From Plesiocystis pacifica SIR-1 (GTDB lineage Bacteria; Myxococcota_A; Polyangia; Nannocystales; Nannocystaceae): a stretch of DNA of 64,000 nt. Positions within the stretch are counted from its first letter, which is position 1, and every line of letters starts with the position of its first letter. The position numbers were made by a program, and so were the translations under genes. The stretch is taken from assembly GCF_000170895.1 (NCBI RefSeq), contig NZ_ABCS01000035.1:21083-85082 (forward strand), in the 5' to 3' direction. The notes under the pieces were generated by a model. It was not told the DNA's origin. It did no database searches and saw only the letters and a program-made list of their open reading frames with translations. Below, one piece after another: positions 17,181 through 25,422 of this stretch.

Positions 17181-18399
17181 CGCTGGCCTCGCCTGCCCCA
17201 GCTGCTTCGGCGGGCTCGCCCGCGTCGGCCTTGGCCTTGGCCTTGGCCTTGCCGGTGAGGTCCTCGGTGTAGATGCGGTAGTTGGCCACGGCCTCGCAGC
17301 CGAAGTTCTCGATCGCCCGGTTGACCATCACGTTGTCCTCGAGGGTCCAGCCGATCTCGCCGCCCCACCAGCCCAGGGCCTTGGCGCGCTGGGCCATCTC
17401 GAGGAAGAGGATCGAGTCGAGGCCGCGGCGGCGGTGCTCGGCGCGGATGCCCAGCAAGATCAGCCGGCCCGAGTCGACGCGCTGCTTGACCTTGAGATCC
17501 CACAACAGGCGCAGGGCCCCGAAGGGCAGCAGCTTGCCGTCGAGGGGCTTGAGCAGGGGGTTGAGGTTCATGATGATCAGCGCGAAGGCCACGGCCTCGC
17601 CGTCGATCTCGGCCACGAGAGGCAGCGAGGGGTGCAGGACCAGCTTGAGGTCCTCGGCGATCTGCCGGAACTCCCGCTCGGTGACCGGCACGAAGCCCCA
17701 GTTCTTCTCCCAGGCCTCGTTGTAGATCTCGAAGGTGCGCCCGACCTCGGCGTCCCAGTCGTCGAAGCTCATGGCGCGCACGCGGATGCCCGCGCGCTTT
17801 TTCATCTTCTCGGCGATGCGCACGACCCGGGGCGGGATCGGCGTGGCCAGGTCGATGCCCCACTGGATCAGATCCTTGGCCTTGCTCAGGCCCTGGCCGA
17901 GCAGCAGCTCGTCGTACCACGGCGGGTTGTAGGGCATGTTGATGCACGGCTCGCGGTCGAAGGCGTCGAGCAGCACGCCGCACACGTGGTTCGTCGACAG
18001 GTCCATGGGCCCGATCATCTCGTCCATGCCGCGGGCGCGGAGCCACTTGCGGGCCTGGTCGAGCAGGGCCCCGGCCACGGCCGCGTCGTTGGGCGCGTCG
18101 AAGAAGCCGAAGTAGCCGGTCTTCTCGCCGTGGAAGTCGATCCACGAGCGGTCCTCGATGGCCGCGATGCGGCCGATGTCGCGGCCGCCCTTGCGGGCGA
18201 TCCACATCGCCATCTCGGCGTGCTCGAAGAAGAGGTTCTTGTCGGGGTTGAGGAACTCCCGGCGCTCGAGCATGAGCGGCGGCACCCAGACCTCGTTGGG
18301 GTAGGCCTCGCGGTGGATGAACCACTGCACGCGAATGAAGCGGTCGAGCAGCTTGCGGTTGCTCGCGTGGACCCGGATGACTTCGATGTCGGAGCTCAT
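17173..18399 (-). CDS. GNAT-fold protein, bacterial ceramide synthase (bCerS)-like N-acyltransferase
   Basis: 408 residues. The N-terminal part contains NLFFEHAEMAMWIARKGGRDIGRIAA and YFGFFDAPND in close succession (read as separate motifs: EHAEMAMWIA, GRIAAIEDRS, GYFGFFD), a signature of a widespread ~380-residue GNAT-like family. The C-terminal half has GIRAEHRRRGLDSILFLE, the acyl-CoA/acyl-ACP-binding R-x-x-G-x-G/A type loop. Bacterial ceramide synthase of Caulobacter is a GNAT-type protein of this size. Start set at ATG 18399, where similarity-like sequence begins; upstream in-frame codons reach 18552 but are Pro/Arg-rich and unlikely. Divergent from spt; co-transcribed with cerR. Confidence 0.65.
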   Translation of the reverse strand: MSSDIEVIRVHASNRKLLDRFIRVQWFIHREAYPNEVWVPPLMLERREFLNPDKNLFFEHAEMAMWIARKGGRDIGRIAAIEDRSWIDFHGEKTGYFGFFDAPNDAAVAGALLDQARKWLRARGMDEMIGPMDLSTNHVCGVLLDAFDREPCINMPYNPPWYDELLLGQGLSKAKDLIQWGIDLATPIPPRVVRIAEKMKKRAGIRVRAMSFDDWDAEVGRTFEIYNEAWEKNWGFVPVTEREFRQIAEDLKLVLHPSLPLVAEIDGEAVAFALIIMNLNPLLKPLDGKLLPFGALRLLWDLKVKQRVDSGRLILLGIRAEHRRRGLDSILFLEMAQRAKALGWWGGEIGWTLEDNVMVNRAIENFGCEAVANYRIYTEDLTGKAKAKAKADAGEPAEAAGAGEASDD

Positions 18400-18557
18400 C
18401 GGCGTGGGCCGCGAATAGCCCGGCAGTGCGCGAGCCGTCCAGGGCTCGACGGCCTGAACCATCCAGGTGGGTCGGGAGACCAAGCCAGGTCGTGAATGAA
18501 CTTCACCGAGCGCGTCCCCCGAGACGCCAACGAAGCTCCCAAGGCTGGGCACAAGGG

Positions 18558-18569
18558 TTTGAATTCAAA
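18558..18569. promoter_or_regulatory. 12-bp perfect palindrome TTTGAATTCAAA
   Basis: Self-complementary over all 12 bases, just upstream of the bCerS side of the divergent region. Symmetry and place fit a dimeric repressor site; no specific regulator can be named. Confidence 0.4.
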
Positions 18570-18604
18570 GCTTTTTTTTGATCAGGTGGGCTTGCTTGCT
18601 TGAC

Positions 18605-18620
18605 ATGAATCTCGATTCAT
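18605..18620. promoter_or_regulatory. Operator-like palindrome ATGAATC-TC-GATTCAT overlapping a TTGACA hexamer
   Basis: Perfect 7-bp arms with a 2-nt centre. Its first base is the last base of TTGACA at 18600-18605, so a bound protein would block a -35 element reading toward spt. The spacing to a good -10 is not convincing, so the promoter itself is tentative. Confidence 0.45.
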
Positions 18621-18833
18621 CTGATGAACGGCTGCACCGCGAAGTGTGCGTGGGTCAGCTCTCGGAGCGTCGCAACACTCACGCCGCATCCGAGGTCACA
18701 CCCTCGCCCCTGCGGGTCTTTGATTCACGAGATGCTGCCCCCAGCCACCCTCCGTCCCGCCGTGCCGAGAGTCCAAGCGAGATCCGTCCGTGGAGCCTCG
18801 ACCTGGAACGAGCCTGGAGCCGATCGCTCGTGC

Positions 18834-18848
18834 GTTGCAGCCTGCAAC
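18834..18848. promoter_or_regulatory. 15-bp palindrome GTTGCAG-C-CTGCAAC
   Basis: Perfect 7-bp arms around one base, about 105 nt before the spt start. Candidate operator or attenuator stem. Confidence 0.35.
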
Positions 18849-18952
18849 ACCGCAGGCGCCACGGCGCTGATCCCACCGGTCTTGAAATCCCGTTCACCCG
18901 TGACAGGGCGCCATCTTTGGCGTACTGAGCCCCCCGACCCCCGGTCCTGCTC

Positions 18953-20512
18953 ATGAGTAGCGAAGCCCAGTACAGCCTGGCCGATTTCTACTTCACCGAC
19001 ACCGACGATCCGATGGTGCCGCCGCCGGAGTTCGGCAAGTGGGTCCAGGATGGTGCCTGGGCCTTCGAGCTGTTCGAGCCCGAGATGCTCGGCGCCGTCG
19101 AGCCGGTGATGCGAATCCACCGCGCCGGCAAGGACCGGACGGTGGTGAACCTGTCGTCCTACAACTACCTCGGCCTGGCCGCGCACCCCGAGGTGATCGA
19201 GGCCGGCAAGAAGGCGCTGTCGCGCTACGGCACCGGAGCCTGCGGCTCGCCCATGCTCTCGGGCATGACGGACCTGCACCGCCAGCTCGAGCACGAGCTG
19301 CGCAAGTTCACCGGGCACGAGGACGTCATGCTGTTCAACAGCGGCTTCGGGGGCGGCATGGGCACGCTGACCGGGCTGCTGCGCAAGGGCGACGTCGCGA
19401 TCCTCGACGACAAGTGCCACCTGTGCCTCATCGACGGGGTCAAGCTGGCCAAGGCCAAGCTCAACTTCTTCACCCACAACGACCCGGCGGCCCTCGACGA
19501 GGCCCTGCAAAAGACCGCCGGGCGTCGGCGCGTGGTCGTGCTCGAGGGCGTCTACTCCATGGACGGCGACACGGCCAACCTGCCGGCGCTGCTCGAGGTG
19601 ACCGAGCGCCACGGCGTCGGCGTGATGCTCGACGAGGCCCACTCGATCCTCGCCCTGGGCGCGCGCGGGCGCGGCTGCGCCGAGCACTACGGCCTGCCGC
19701 CCTCGGCCATCAACCTGCAGTACGCGACCTTCTCCAAGTCCTTCGCCCACACCGGCAGCTTCGTCGCGGGCAAGAAGGAGCTGATCAAGTACCTGCGCCA
19801 CTACGTCAACGGCTACGCGTTCAGCTGCGCCCTGCCCCCGGCGATCGTCGGCGGCGTGCTCAAGGCCCTCGAGCTGGGGACCCGGGACAACAGCCTGCGC
19901 GAGAAGCTGTGGCGGAACGTCCAGCACTTCCGGGCCGGGGCCGAGTCCCTGGGCCTGGACATCGGCGAGGCCGACTCGCAGGTGTTCCCGATCATCATCG
20001 GCGGCGACCGGCAGATGCTCTACGAGCAGTGCATCGCCATGAACGACGCCGGGCTCTTCCTCGCCCCCGTCGACTTCCCCTCCGTGCCCGAGGAGTCCCT
20101 GCGCTACCGCGTGGCCGTGACCGCGGGCCACGAGCTCGTCGACCTCGACCGGGCCCTCAACATCCTCGAGGACACCCTGGTCAAGGCGCTGCGCGAGGCG
20201 GGCACCCTCGGCGAGGTCCGCGAGCCGCGGCCGGGCGCCAACGGGGTCAACGGCACGGGCTACACCAAGGCCGGCGCCTCGGCGAGCTGGCAGACCATGG
20301 CCAAGTTCATGTACCGGCAGGCCTCGGCCATCGCCAACTCGTCGAACAAGCGGGCGCGCATCGCCCAGCTCTCGTCCATGGCCTACGACCACTTCGTCGA
20401 GCGGGCCCGGGACCCGTCCACGGCCTACGACCGGCTGATCCGGGCGACCAGCGAGCTCAACCTGCGCGACGCCGTCTCGACCCTGCGGGAGATCCGGAGG
20501 GAGCGCGCGTGA
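18953..20512 (+). CDS. Alpha-oxoamine synthase, serine palmitoyltransferase-like (Spt)
   Basis: 519 residues; PLP-dependent fold type I enzyme that condenses an acyl thioester with an amino acid and releases CO2. Seen: SSYNYLGLAAHP, GTGACGSPMLSGMTDLHRQLE, His156 that would stack on PLP (DDKCHLCLIDG), VMLDEAHS, and Schiff-base Lys262 (TFSKSFAHTGSF). Spt rather than KAPA or ALA synthase is inferred from the CerR/bCerS neighbours and the acyl-ACP-making genes downstream. The family core ends near residue 415; about 100 extra residues follow, a Pro/Gly linker then predicted helices. First gene of the ten-gene operon. No strong ribosome site precedes the ATG. Ends in a 4-nt overlap with the next gene. 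Confidence 0.82.
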   Translation: MSSEAQYSLADFYFTDTDDPMVPPPEFGKWVQDGAWAFELFEPEMLGAVEPVMRIHRAGKDRTVVNLSSYNYLGLAAHPEVIEAGKKALSRYGTGACGSPMLSGMTDLHRQLEHELRKFTGHEDVMLFNSGFGGGMGTLTGLLRKGDVAILDDKCHLCLIDGVKLAKAKLNFFTHNDPAALDEALQKTAGRRRVVVLEGVYSMDGDTANLPALLEVTERHGVGVMLDEAHSILALGARGRGCAEHYGLPPSAINLQYATFSKSFAHTGSFVAGKKELIKYLRHYVNGYAFSCALPPAIVGGVLKALELGTRDNSLREKLWRNVQHFRAGAESLGLDIGEADSQVFPIIIGGDRQMLYEQCIAMNDAGLFLAPVDFPSVPEESLRYRVAVTAGHELVDLDRALNILEDTLVKALREAGTLGEVREPRPGANGVNGTGYTKAGASASWQTMAKFMYRQASAIANSSNKRARIAQLSSMAYDHFVERARDPSTAYDRLIRATSELNLRDAVSTLREIRRERA

Positions 20513-21489
20513 GCGTGGTGTTCATGTTCCCCGGGCAGAGCTCGCGCTACCCGGGGATGCTCGACAAGCTCGTCGACCTCCACCGCCCCAACGCCGAGCT
20601 GCTCGCGTGGGCCTCGGACGTGCTCAACCGCGACCTGCGCGGCCACTTCGCCGAGTCCGCCGGCGAGCAGGCCTTCGCGCGCAACGTCGACGTGCAGATC
20701 AGCGTGTTCCTGGCCAACCACATGGTCCTGCGCGCGCTCGAGGCCGAGGGCGTGCGCGCCGAGCTGTCCCTGGGCCTGAGCCTGGGCGAGTGGAACCACC
20801 TCGTACACATCGGCGCCCTCGACTTCGAGCAGGCGCTGCGCGCCGTCGAGTTCCGCGGCCAGTGCTACGACACGGGGCCGCGGGGGTGGATGGCGGCGAT
20901 CCAGCCCATCGACGGCGAGTCCCTCGAGGACATCGTGCGCGAGGCCAGCAAGGTGGGGACCATCGAGATCGTCAACTTCAACTCGCCGCGCCAGCACGTG
21001 ATCGCGGGCGAGCGCGCGGCCGTCGAGGTCGCCGTCGAGCAGGCCGAGGACGAGCACTACGCCCAGGCCCACATCATCGACCGCAACGTGCCCATGCACA
21101 GCTCGCTGTTCGAGGTCGTGGGCGATCGCTTCGCCGACTACCTGCGCGGCCTCGACTTTTGCGTGCCGCGGCGCCCCTACCTGCCCAACCGGCTCGCGCG
21201 CTTCATCGACGCCCCGACCCCCGAGCAGTTCGTCGAGCTGCTCTCGACCCACGTCCACGCCCCCGTGCTGTGGCGCGAGTCCATCGAGGCCGTGGTCGAG
21301 CGCTGCCCCGAGGCGGCCTTCGTCGAGGTCGGGCCGATGTCGGTGCTGCACAACCTCATGCACCGCAAGTGGGTGCGCAACCGCAAGTTCCGCGTCGACA
21401 GCCGCGAGGACATCCACGCCCAGTTCGTCGCCACCGTCGACGGCCTGCGCGGCGCCGACCCTGGGAGGCAGGCTTGTACACCAAGCTGA
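20509..21489 (+). CDS. Stand-alone acyltransferase, FabD-like with altered nucleophile elbow
   Basis: 326 residues, one FabD/AT domain. FMFPGQSSRYPGM at the N-terminus, nucleophile Ser91 in GLSLGEW where the family has GHSLGE, NFNSPRQHVIAGE, and the catalytic His in NVPMHSSLFE. It should load malonyl (or another acyl) onto the operon ACP. The His-to-Leu change next to the Ser is unusual and may alter substrate or hydrolytic behaviour. GTG start at 20509 overlaps the spt stop (GTGA) and is preceded by CCGGAGGG, so translation is coupled. Confidence 0.85.
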   Translation: MSVVFMFPGQSSRYPGMLDKLVDLHRPNAELLAWASDVLNRDLRGHFAESAGEQAFARNVDVQISVFLANHMVLRALEAEGVRAELSLGLSLGEWNHLVHIGALDFEQALRAVEFRGQCYDTGPRGWMAAIQPIDGESLEDIVREASKVGTIEIVNFNSPRQHVIAGERAAVEVAVEQAEDEHYAQAHIIDRNVPMHSSLFEVVGDRFADYLRGLDFCVPRRPYLPNRLARFIDAPTPEQFVELLSTHVHAPVLWRESIEAVVERCPEAAFVEVGPMSVLHNLMHRKWVRNRKFRVDSREDIHAQFVATVDGLRGADPGRQACTPS

Positions 21490-22019
21490 TCAAGTCCGGG
21501 CGCCGGCGCTCGCTGTTCACCGCCGCCGAGACCACCCAGCCCGCCCAGCTCGGGCGCGCGGAGCTCGAGCGCATGCTGCCGCACCGCGACCCCTTCTTGC
21601 TGCTCGACGGCATCACCCGCGTCGACCTGGTCCAGGGCCTGGTCGAGGGGCGCCGCGAGGTCCGGGCCGACGACCCCGTGTTCGCCGGCCACTTCCCCGG
21701 CGACCCGGTCTACCCCGGCGTGCTCTTGCTCGAGATGGTCGGCCAGCTGGGCATCTGCCTGCAGCACCTGCTCGACCGCTGCACCCCCGGCGCGGACGTC
21801 CGCATCGCCGCGGACGACAAGCCCCGGGCCCTGCGCCTGCTCAAGGTCCAGCACGCGATGTTCCAGGGCGCGGTGCGCCCCGGCGATCAGCTGACCTTGG
21901 TTGCCAAGTCCGTCGAGAACAGCGACTACGTGTCGGTGTGCGCCGGCCAGGCGATGCTCGGCGACGCCGTCCAGGCCCTCGCCATCTACGAAGTCTTCAT
22001 GCTCGAGGACGAGGGCTAG
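21474..22019 (+). CDS. FabZ/FabA-like hotdog dehydratase
   Basis: 181 residues. Begins about 25 residues before MLPHRDPFLLLDGI, the FabZ opening motif; catalytic His73 in FAGHFPGDPVYPG and Glu87 in LLLEMVGQLG are both present. Dehydrates 3-hydroxyacyl-ACP. TTG start chosen because GGGAGG lies 5 nt upstream (21463-21468) and no closer ATG or GTG exists; it overlaps the end of the acyltransferase gene by 16 nt in another frame. Confidence 0.85.
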   Translation: MYTKLIKSGRRRSLFTAAETTQPAQLGRAELERMLPHRDPFLLLDGITRVDLVQGLVEGRREVRADDPVFAGHFPGDPVYPGVLLLEMVGQLGICLQHLLDRCTPGADVRIAADDKPRALRLLKVQHAMFQGAVRPGDQLTLVAKSVENSDYVSVCAGQAMLGDAVQALAIYEVFMLEDEG

Positions 22020-22068
22020 GCCCCGCCCGTCGAGACTCCCCCAACCACCGAATTCTGGAGCCGCAGCC

Positions 22069-23370
22069 TTGTATCGAGAAAAGCGCATCGTCGTCACCGG
22101 GATGGGCATCAACACCCCCATCGGCGACACCCTCGACGCCTTCTACGCCAACCTCCTCGCCGGCAAGTCGGCGATCACCAAGTGGACCTTCATGGAGAAC
22201 CCCGAGGTCTACTCCAAGGTCGGCGGTGACCTGAGCAACTACGACGCCAAGGCGCGGGTCAAGGGCCTCAAGGAGGTGCTCCAGCCGAGCATGCACAAGC
22301 GCCTGCGCCAGCTGGTCAAGAAGGCCCCCTTCTCGACCAAGATCTCGGCCATCGTCGCGGCCGACGCGTGGATCGACGCGGGCCTGGTCGGCAAGGAGGA
22401 GACCCTCGACCCGACCCGCCGGGCCACGCTGATCGGCGGCCACAACCTCAACGAGCGCTACTTCTCGTCGAACTACGAGACCTTCCTCGACGAGCCGGAC
22501 TACATCGACTCGATGGCCGCGCTGCTCATGCTCGACACGGACCACGCCGGGACCGTGAGCGAGGTGCTCGGCAACCAAGGCGCCGCCTACACCCTCGGGG
22601 GCGCGTGCGCGAGCGCCAACATCGGCCTGCGCAGCGCCATCGACGAGATCCGCCACCACGACCACGACATCGTGGCCCTCGTGGGCGCGGTCCTCGACTT
22701 CTCGCAGATGGGCCCCCACGCCATGGCGATCATGGGCGCCATCACCTTCCAGAGCTTCAACGACACCCCCGAGCTCGCCAGCCGCCCCTACGACTCGCGG
22801 CGCGAGGGCTTCGTGCCCAGCCACGGCGCGGCCTGCCTGGTGCTCGAGGAGCTGGGTCATGCCCTCGACCGCGGCGCGCGGATCTACGGCGAGGTGCTCG
22901 GCTGCACCTCGACCTCGGACGGCTCGCACCTGCCCTCGCCGTCCACCGAGGGCCAGGCCCGGACCGTCGCGCGCCTGCTCAAGCGCTGCGAGATCAAGCC
23001 CGAGCAGGTCGACTTCGTGTGCGCGCACGCGACCTCGACCCCGCTGGGCGACCTGAGCGAGGTCAACGCGCTCAAGAAGGTGTTCGGCGACCACGCCTAC
23101 AAGCTCAAGATCAACGCGCCCAAGTCCATGCTCGGGCACACCTGCTGGTCCGCGCCGGCGGTCGAGACCGTCGCCGGGCTGCTGCAGATGCAAGGCGGCA
23201 AGCTCCACCCCTCGATCAACATCGAGAGCCAGGACCCGGCCATCGACCTCGACGTGTGCGCCAACGAGGCCGTCGATCACCAGATCGACATCATGCTGAA
23301 GAACTCCTTCGGCTTCGGCGGCCTCAACTGCTGCGCGCTGTTCAAGCGCTTCGACCCCAACTCGCTCTGA
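22069..23370 (+). CDS. Beta-ketoacyl-ACP synthase (FabF/KS-like)
   Basis: 433 residues, single condensing enzyme. VVTGMGINTPIG start motif, Cys180 in GGACASANIG, first His in CAHATSTPLGD (family EAHGTGT), second His in KSMLGHTCWSAP. The complete Cys-His-His triad means it can elongate, unlike the decarboxylating Cys-to-Ser KS that usually accompanies beta-branching cassettes. A roughly 25-residue insertion relative to FabF lies before the active Cys (ERYFSSNYETFLDEPDYIDS). TTG start at 22069 with GGAG at 22057-22060. Confidence 0.88.
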   Translation: MYREKRIVVTGMGINTPIGDTLDAFYANLLAGKSAITKWTFMENPEVYSKVGGDLSNYDAKARVKGLKEVLQPSMHKRLRQLVKKAPFSTKISAIVAADAWIDAGLVGKEETLDPTRRATLIGGHNLNERYFSSNYETFLDEPDYIDSMAALLMLDTDHAGTVSEVLGNQGAAYTLGGACASANIGLRSAIDEIRHHDHDIVALVGAVLDFSQMGPHAMAIMGAITFQSFNDTPELASRPYDSRREGFVPSHGAACLVLEELGHALDRGARIYGEVLGCTSTSDGSHLPSPSTEGQARTVARLLKRCEIKPEQVDFVCAHATSTPLGDLSEVNALKKVFGDHAYKLKINAPKSMLGHTCWSAPAVETVAGLLQMQGGKLHPSINIESQDPAIDLDVCANEAVDHQIDIMLKNSFGFGGLNCCALFKRFDPNSL

Positions 23371-23377
23371 GGCCACC

Positions 23378-24133
23378 ATGTTCTACTTCGTCACCGGAGG
23401 GTCCCGAGGCATCGGCGCGGGCATCGTCGAGTACGCGGCCGCCCGCGGCCACCACGTCGCGTTCACCTACGTGGCCAACAAGGACGCGGCCGAGAAGTCC
23501 CAGGCCGCCGCGCTCGCGGCCGCCAAGGCGGCCGGCCACGAGGTCCAGGTCAAGGCCTACCAGCTCGACGTCAAGGACGTCGCCCAGGTCGAGGCCGTGT
23601 CCGACGCGGTGCTCGAGGACTTCGAGACCATGGAGGTCATCGTCAACTGCGCGGGGGTCAACCGCGACAACCTGCTGATCTCCATGAGCGACGAGGAGTG
23701 GCGCGAGGTCCTGGCGACCAACCTCGACGGGCCCTTCTACGTGTGCCGGCAGTTCCTGCCCGCGCTGATGGCCAACCGCTTCGGGCGGATCATCAACATC
23801 TCCTCCATCCAGCACAACGGCGGCTCCGGCCAGGCCAACTACGCCGCGGCCAAGGCCGGGCTCCACGGCCTGACCAAGACCCTGGCCAAGGAGTACGGCC
23901 GGCGGGGCATCACCGCCAACGTGATCGTGCCGGGCTTCTTCGACACCGACATGACCCGCGAGACCATGCCGCAGGTCAACAAGGACTACTGGAAGAAGTA
24001 CTGCCCCATGCCCAAAGGACGCATGGGCAAGGTCTCCGAGCTCGCCGCGACCGTCGAGTTCCTGGCCGCCCGCGACTCGTTCATCAACGGCCAGGTCATC
24101 GACGTGACCGGCGGCCTGGGCTGGACGACCTGA
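23378..24133 (+). CDS. 3-oxoacyl-ACP reductase (FabG-like)
   Basis: 251 residues. Classical SDR: TGGSRGIG cofactor motif, NCAGVN, catalytic Ser in INISSIQHN, and YAAAK (YxxxK), followed by the FabG-like GLTKTLAKEYGRRGI helix and a GQVIDVTGG C-terminus. Reduces the 3-oxo group made by the upstream ketosynthase. Separated by only 7 nt from the ketosynthase gene. Confidence 0.9.
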   Translation: MFYFVTGGSRGIGAGIVEYAAARGHHVAFTYVANKDAAEKSQAAALAAAKAAGHEVQVKAYQLDVKDVAQVEAVSDAVLEDFETMEVIVNCAGVNRDNLLISMSDEEWREVLATNLDGPFYVCRQFLPALMANRFGRIINISSIQHNGGSGQANYAAAKAGLHGLTKTLAKEYGRRGITANVIVPGFFDTDMTRETMPQVNKDYWKKYCPMPKGRMGKVSELAATVEFLAARDSFINGQVIDVTGGLGWTT

Positions 24134-24156
24134 CCGAGAGCACCCGAGCGAAGCGC

Positions 24157-25419
24157 ATGGCCGAGATCATCCAGATGCGTCAGAACCGGGTGGGGATCGA
24201 GAAGATCTTCGCCTACCCCTGCACCCTGAGCCTGGACATGGTCGCCCTCGCCGAGGCCCGCGGGGTCTCGCCGGCGCACCCCCTGGACGAGCTGTGGGTC
24301 GAGTCCCGCTCGCTCAACCCGGTCTGGGAGGACCCGGTGACGATGGCGGTCAACGCCGCGCTGGGCCTGCTCAACAGCGGAGACAGCGAGATCGACCCCA
24401 AGCAGGTCGAGATGATCGTCGTCGGGACCGAGTCGAGCGTGGACTTCGGCAAGCCGATCTCGAGCTGGGTCCAGCGCCTGTCGGGGGCGAGCGCCAACTG
24501 CCGCAACTTCGAGACCAAGCACGCCTGCTACGGCGGCACCGGCGGGCTGATGGCCGCCGCGCACTGGGTCGCCAGCGGCTTCAACCGCGGCAAGAAGGCC
24601 CTGGTGGTGTGCGCGGACCAGAGCCGCATGCACCTGGGCAAGCCCTGGGAGTTCGTGCTCGGGGCCGGGGCCACGGCGATGCTGATCTCCGACCAGCCCG
24701 ACTTCCTCGAGTTCGAGCTCGACAAGAACGGCTACTGGACCAACGAGATCAGCGACACCTACCGGCCGACCTCGCGCGACGAGGTCGGGCACGCGGACAC
24801 CAGCTTGTTCGGCTACCTGGAGGCCGTGGAGGGCTCGGCCGAGCACTTCATGGAGGTCGCCGGCGAGCCCGACTACGACAGCTTCGCGCGGCACATCTAC
24901 CACGTGCCCTTCGGCGCCATGACCTACCGGGCCCACCGCGCCGTGGTCCGTCGGTGGATGAGCCTGCCCAACAAGCAGATCCGCCCGCACTTCGAGCGCA
25001 AGAGCAAGCCGGGCCTCAAGTACAACCGCCGGCTCGGGGGCACCTACACCTCGGCGACCTTCCTGGCCATGATGGGCACGATCAGCGCCGCCGGTGACGA
25101 GCTGAGCGCCGGCGATCGCATCTCGGTGTTCTCCTACGGCTCGGGCTCGTGCTCGGAGTTCTACCCCGTGCGCGTGGGCCCCAAGGCCAAGGCGATCGTC
25201 GACGCGGCCGACCTCGACGGCCTGCTCGACGCCCGCCGGGCGCTGACGGTCCCGGAGTACGAGGCCGTCGAGAAGGCCCGGGCGACGACCGTCGACAACG
25301 CCAACTTCACCACGGACAAGGGCAGCCCCGCCGGGCTGTGGGAGGCCGCCTACGAGGGCAAGGGCCGCTGCGTCCTCGACGGCGTCGACGGCTGGGAGCG
25401 CCAGTACCGGCTGAGCTGA
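24157..25419 (+). CDS. HMG-CoA synthase-like beta-branching enzyme (PksG/MupH type)
   Basis: 420 residues, the normal length for HCS proteins of beta-branching cassettes. Opens with VGIEKIFAYPCTLSLDM, and shows Glu92 (GTESSVDFGKP), Cys124 (KHACYGGTGGL) and His249 (YHVPFGAM), the complete HMG-synthase triad. It should add an acetyl unit from a donor ACP to the 3-oxo carbon of an acceptor acyl-ACP, giving a 3-hydroxy-3-methylglutaryl-type intermediate. Start at 24157 is the first ATG after fabG; ATG 24175 is the alternative and no clear Shine-Dalgarno decides. A mevalonate-pathway HMG-CoA synthase is less likely because ECH1 and ECH2 follow. Confidence 0.87.
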   Translation: MAEIIQMRQNRVGIEKIFAYPCTLSLDMVALAEARGVSPAHPLDELWVESRSLNPVWEDPVTMAVNAALGLLNSGDSEIDPKQVEMIVVGTESSVDFGKPISSWVQRLSGASANCRNFETKHACYGGTGGLMAAAHWVASGFNRGKKALVVCADQSRMHLGKPWEFVLGAGATAMLISDQPDFLEFELDKNGYWTNEISDTYRPTSRDEVGHADTSLFGYLEAVEGSAEHFMEVAGEPDYDSFARHIYHVPFGAMTYRAHRAVVRRWMSLPNKQIRPHFERKSKPGLKYNRRLGGTYTSATFLAMMGTISAAGDELSAGDRISVFSYGSGSCSEFYPVRVGPKAKAIVDAADLDGLLDARRALTVPEYEAVEKARATTVDNANFTTDKGSPAGLWEAAYEGKGRCVLDGVDGWERQYRLS

Positions 25420-25422
25420 GCG

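Larger units (their letters stand above)
18400..18952. promoter_or_regulatory. Divergent control region between bCerS/CerR and spt operon
   Basis: 553 nt with no convincing gene. Its left part is AT-richer (T-tract 18572-18579). It contains three near-perfect palindromes listed separately and a TTGACA hexamer at 18600-18605. The arrangement suggests coordinated control of both transcription units. Confidence 0.55.

Noticed and set aside
18400..18552. Longer N-terminus for the bCerS-like protein (in-frame to 18552)
   Set aside because: The extra 51 residues are Pro/Arg/Ser-rich and would run through the divergent control region; MSSDIEVIRVHA at 18399 looks like the true start.
18578..18956. 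Small plus-strand open frames in the spt upstream region
   Set aside because: Sequence is Arg/Ser/Pro-rich without GC3 pattern; the palindromes and AT-rich part favour a control region.
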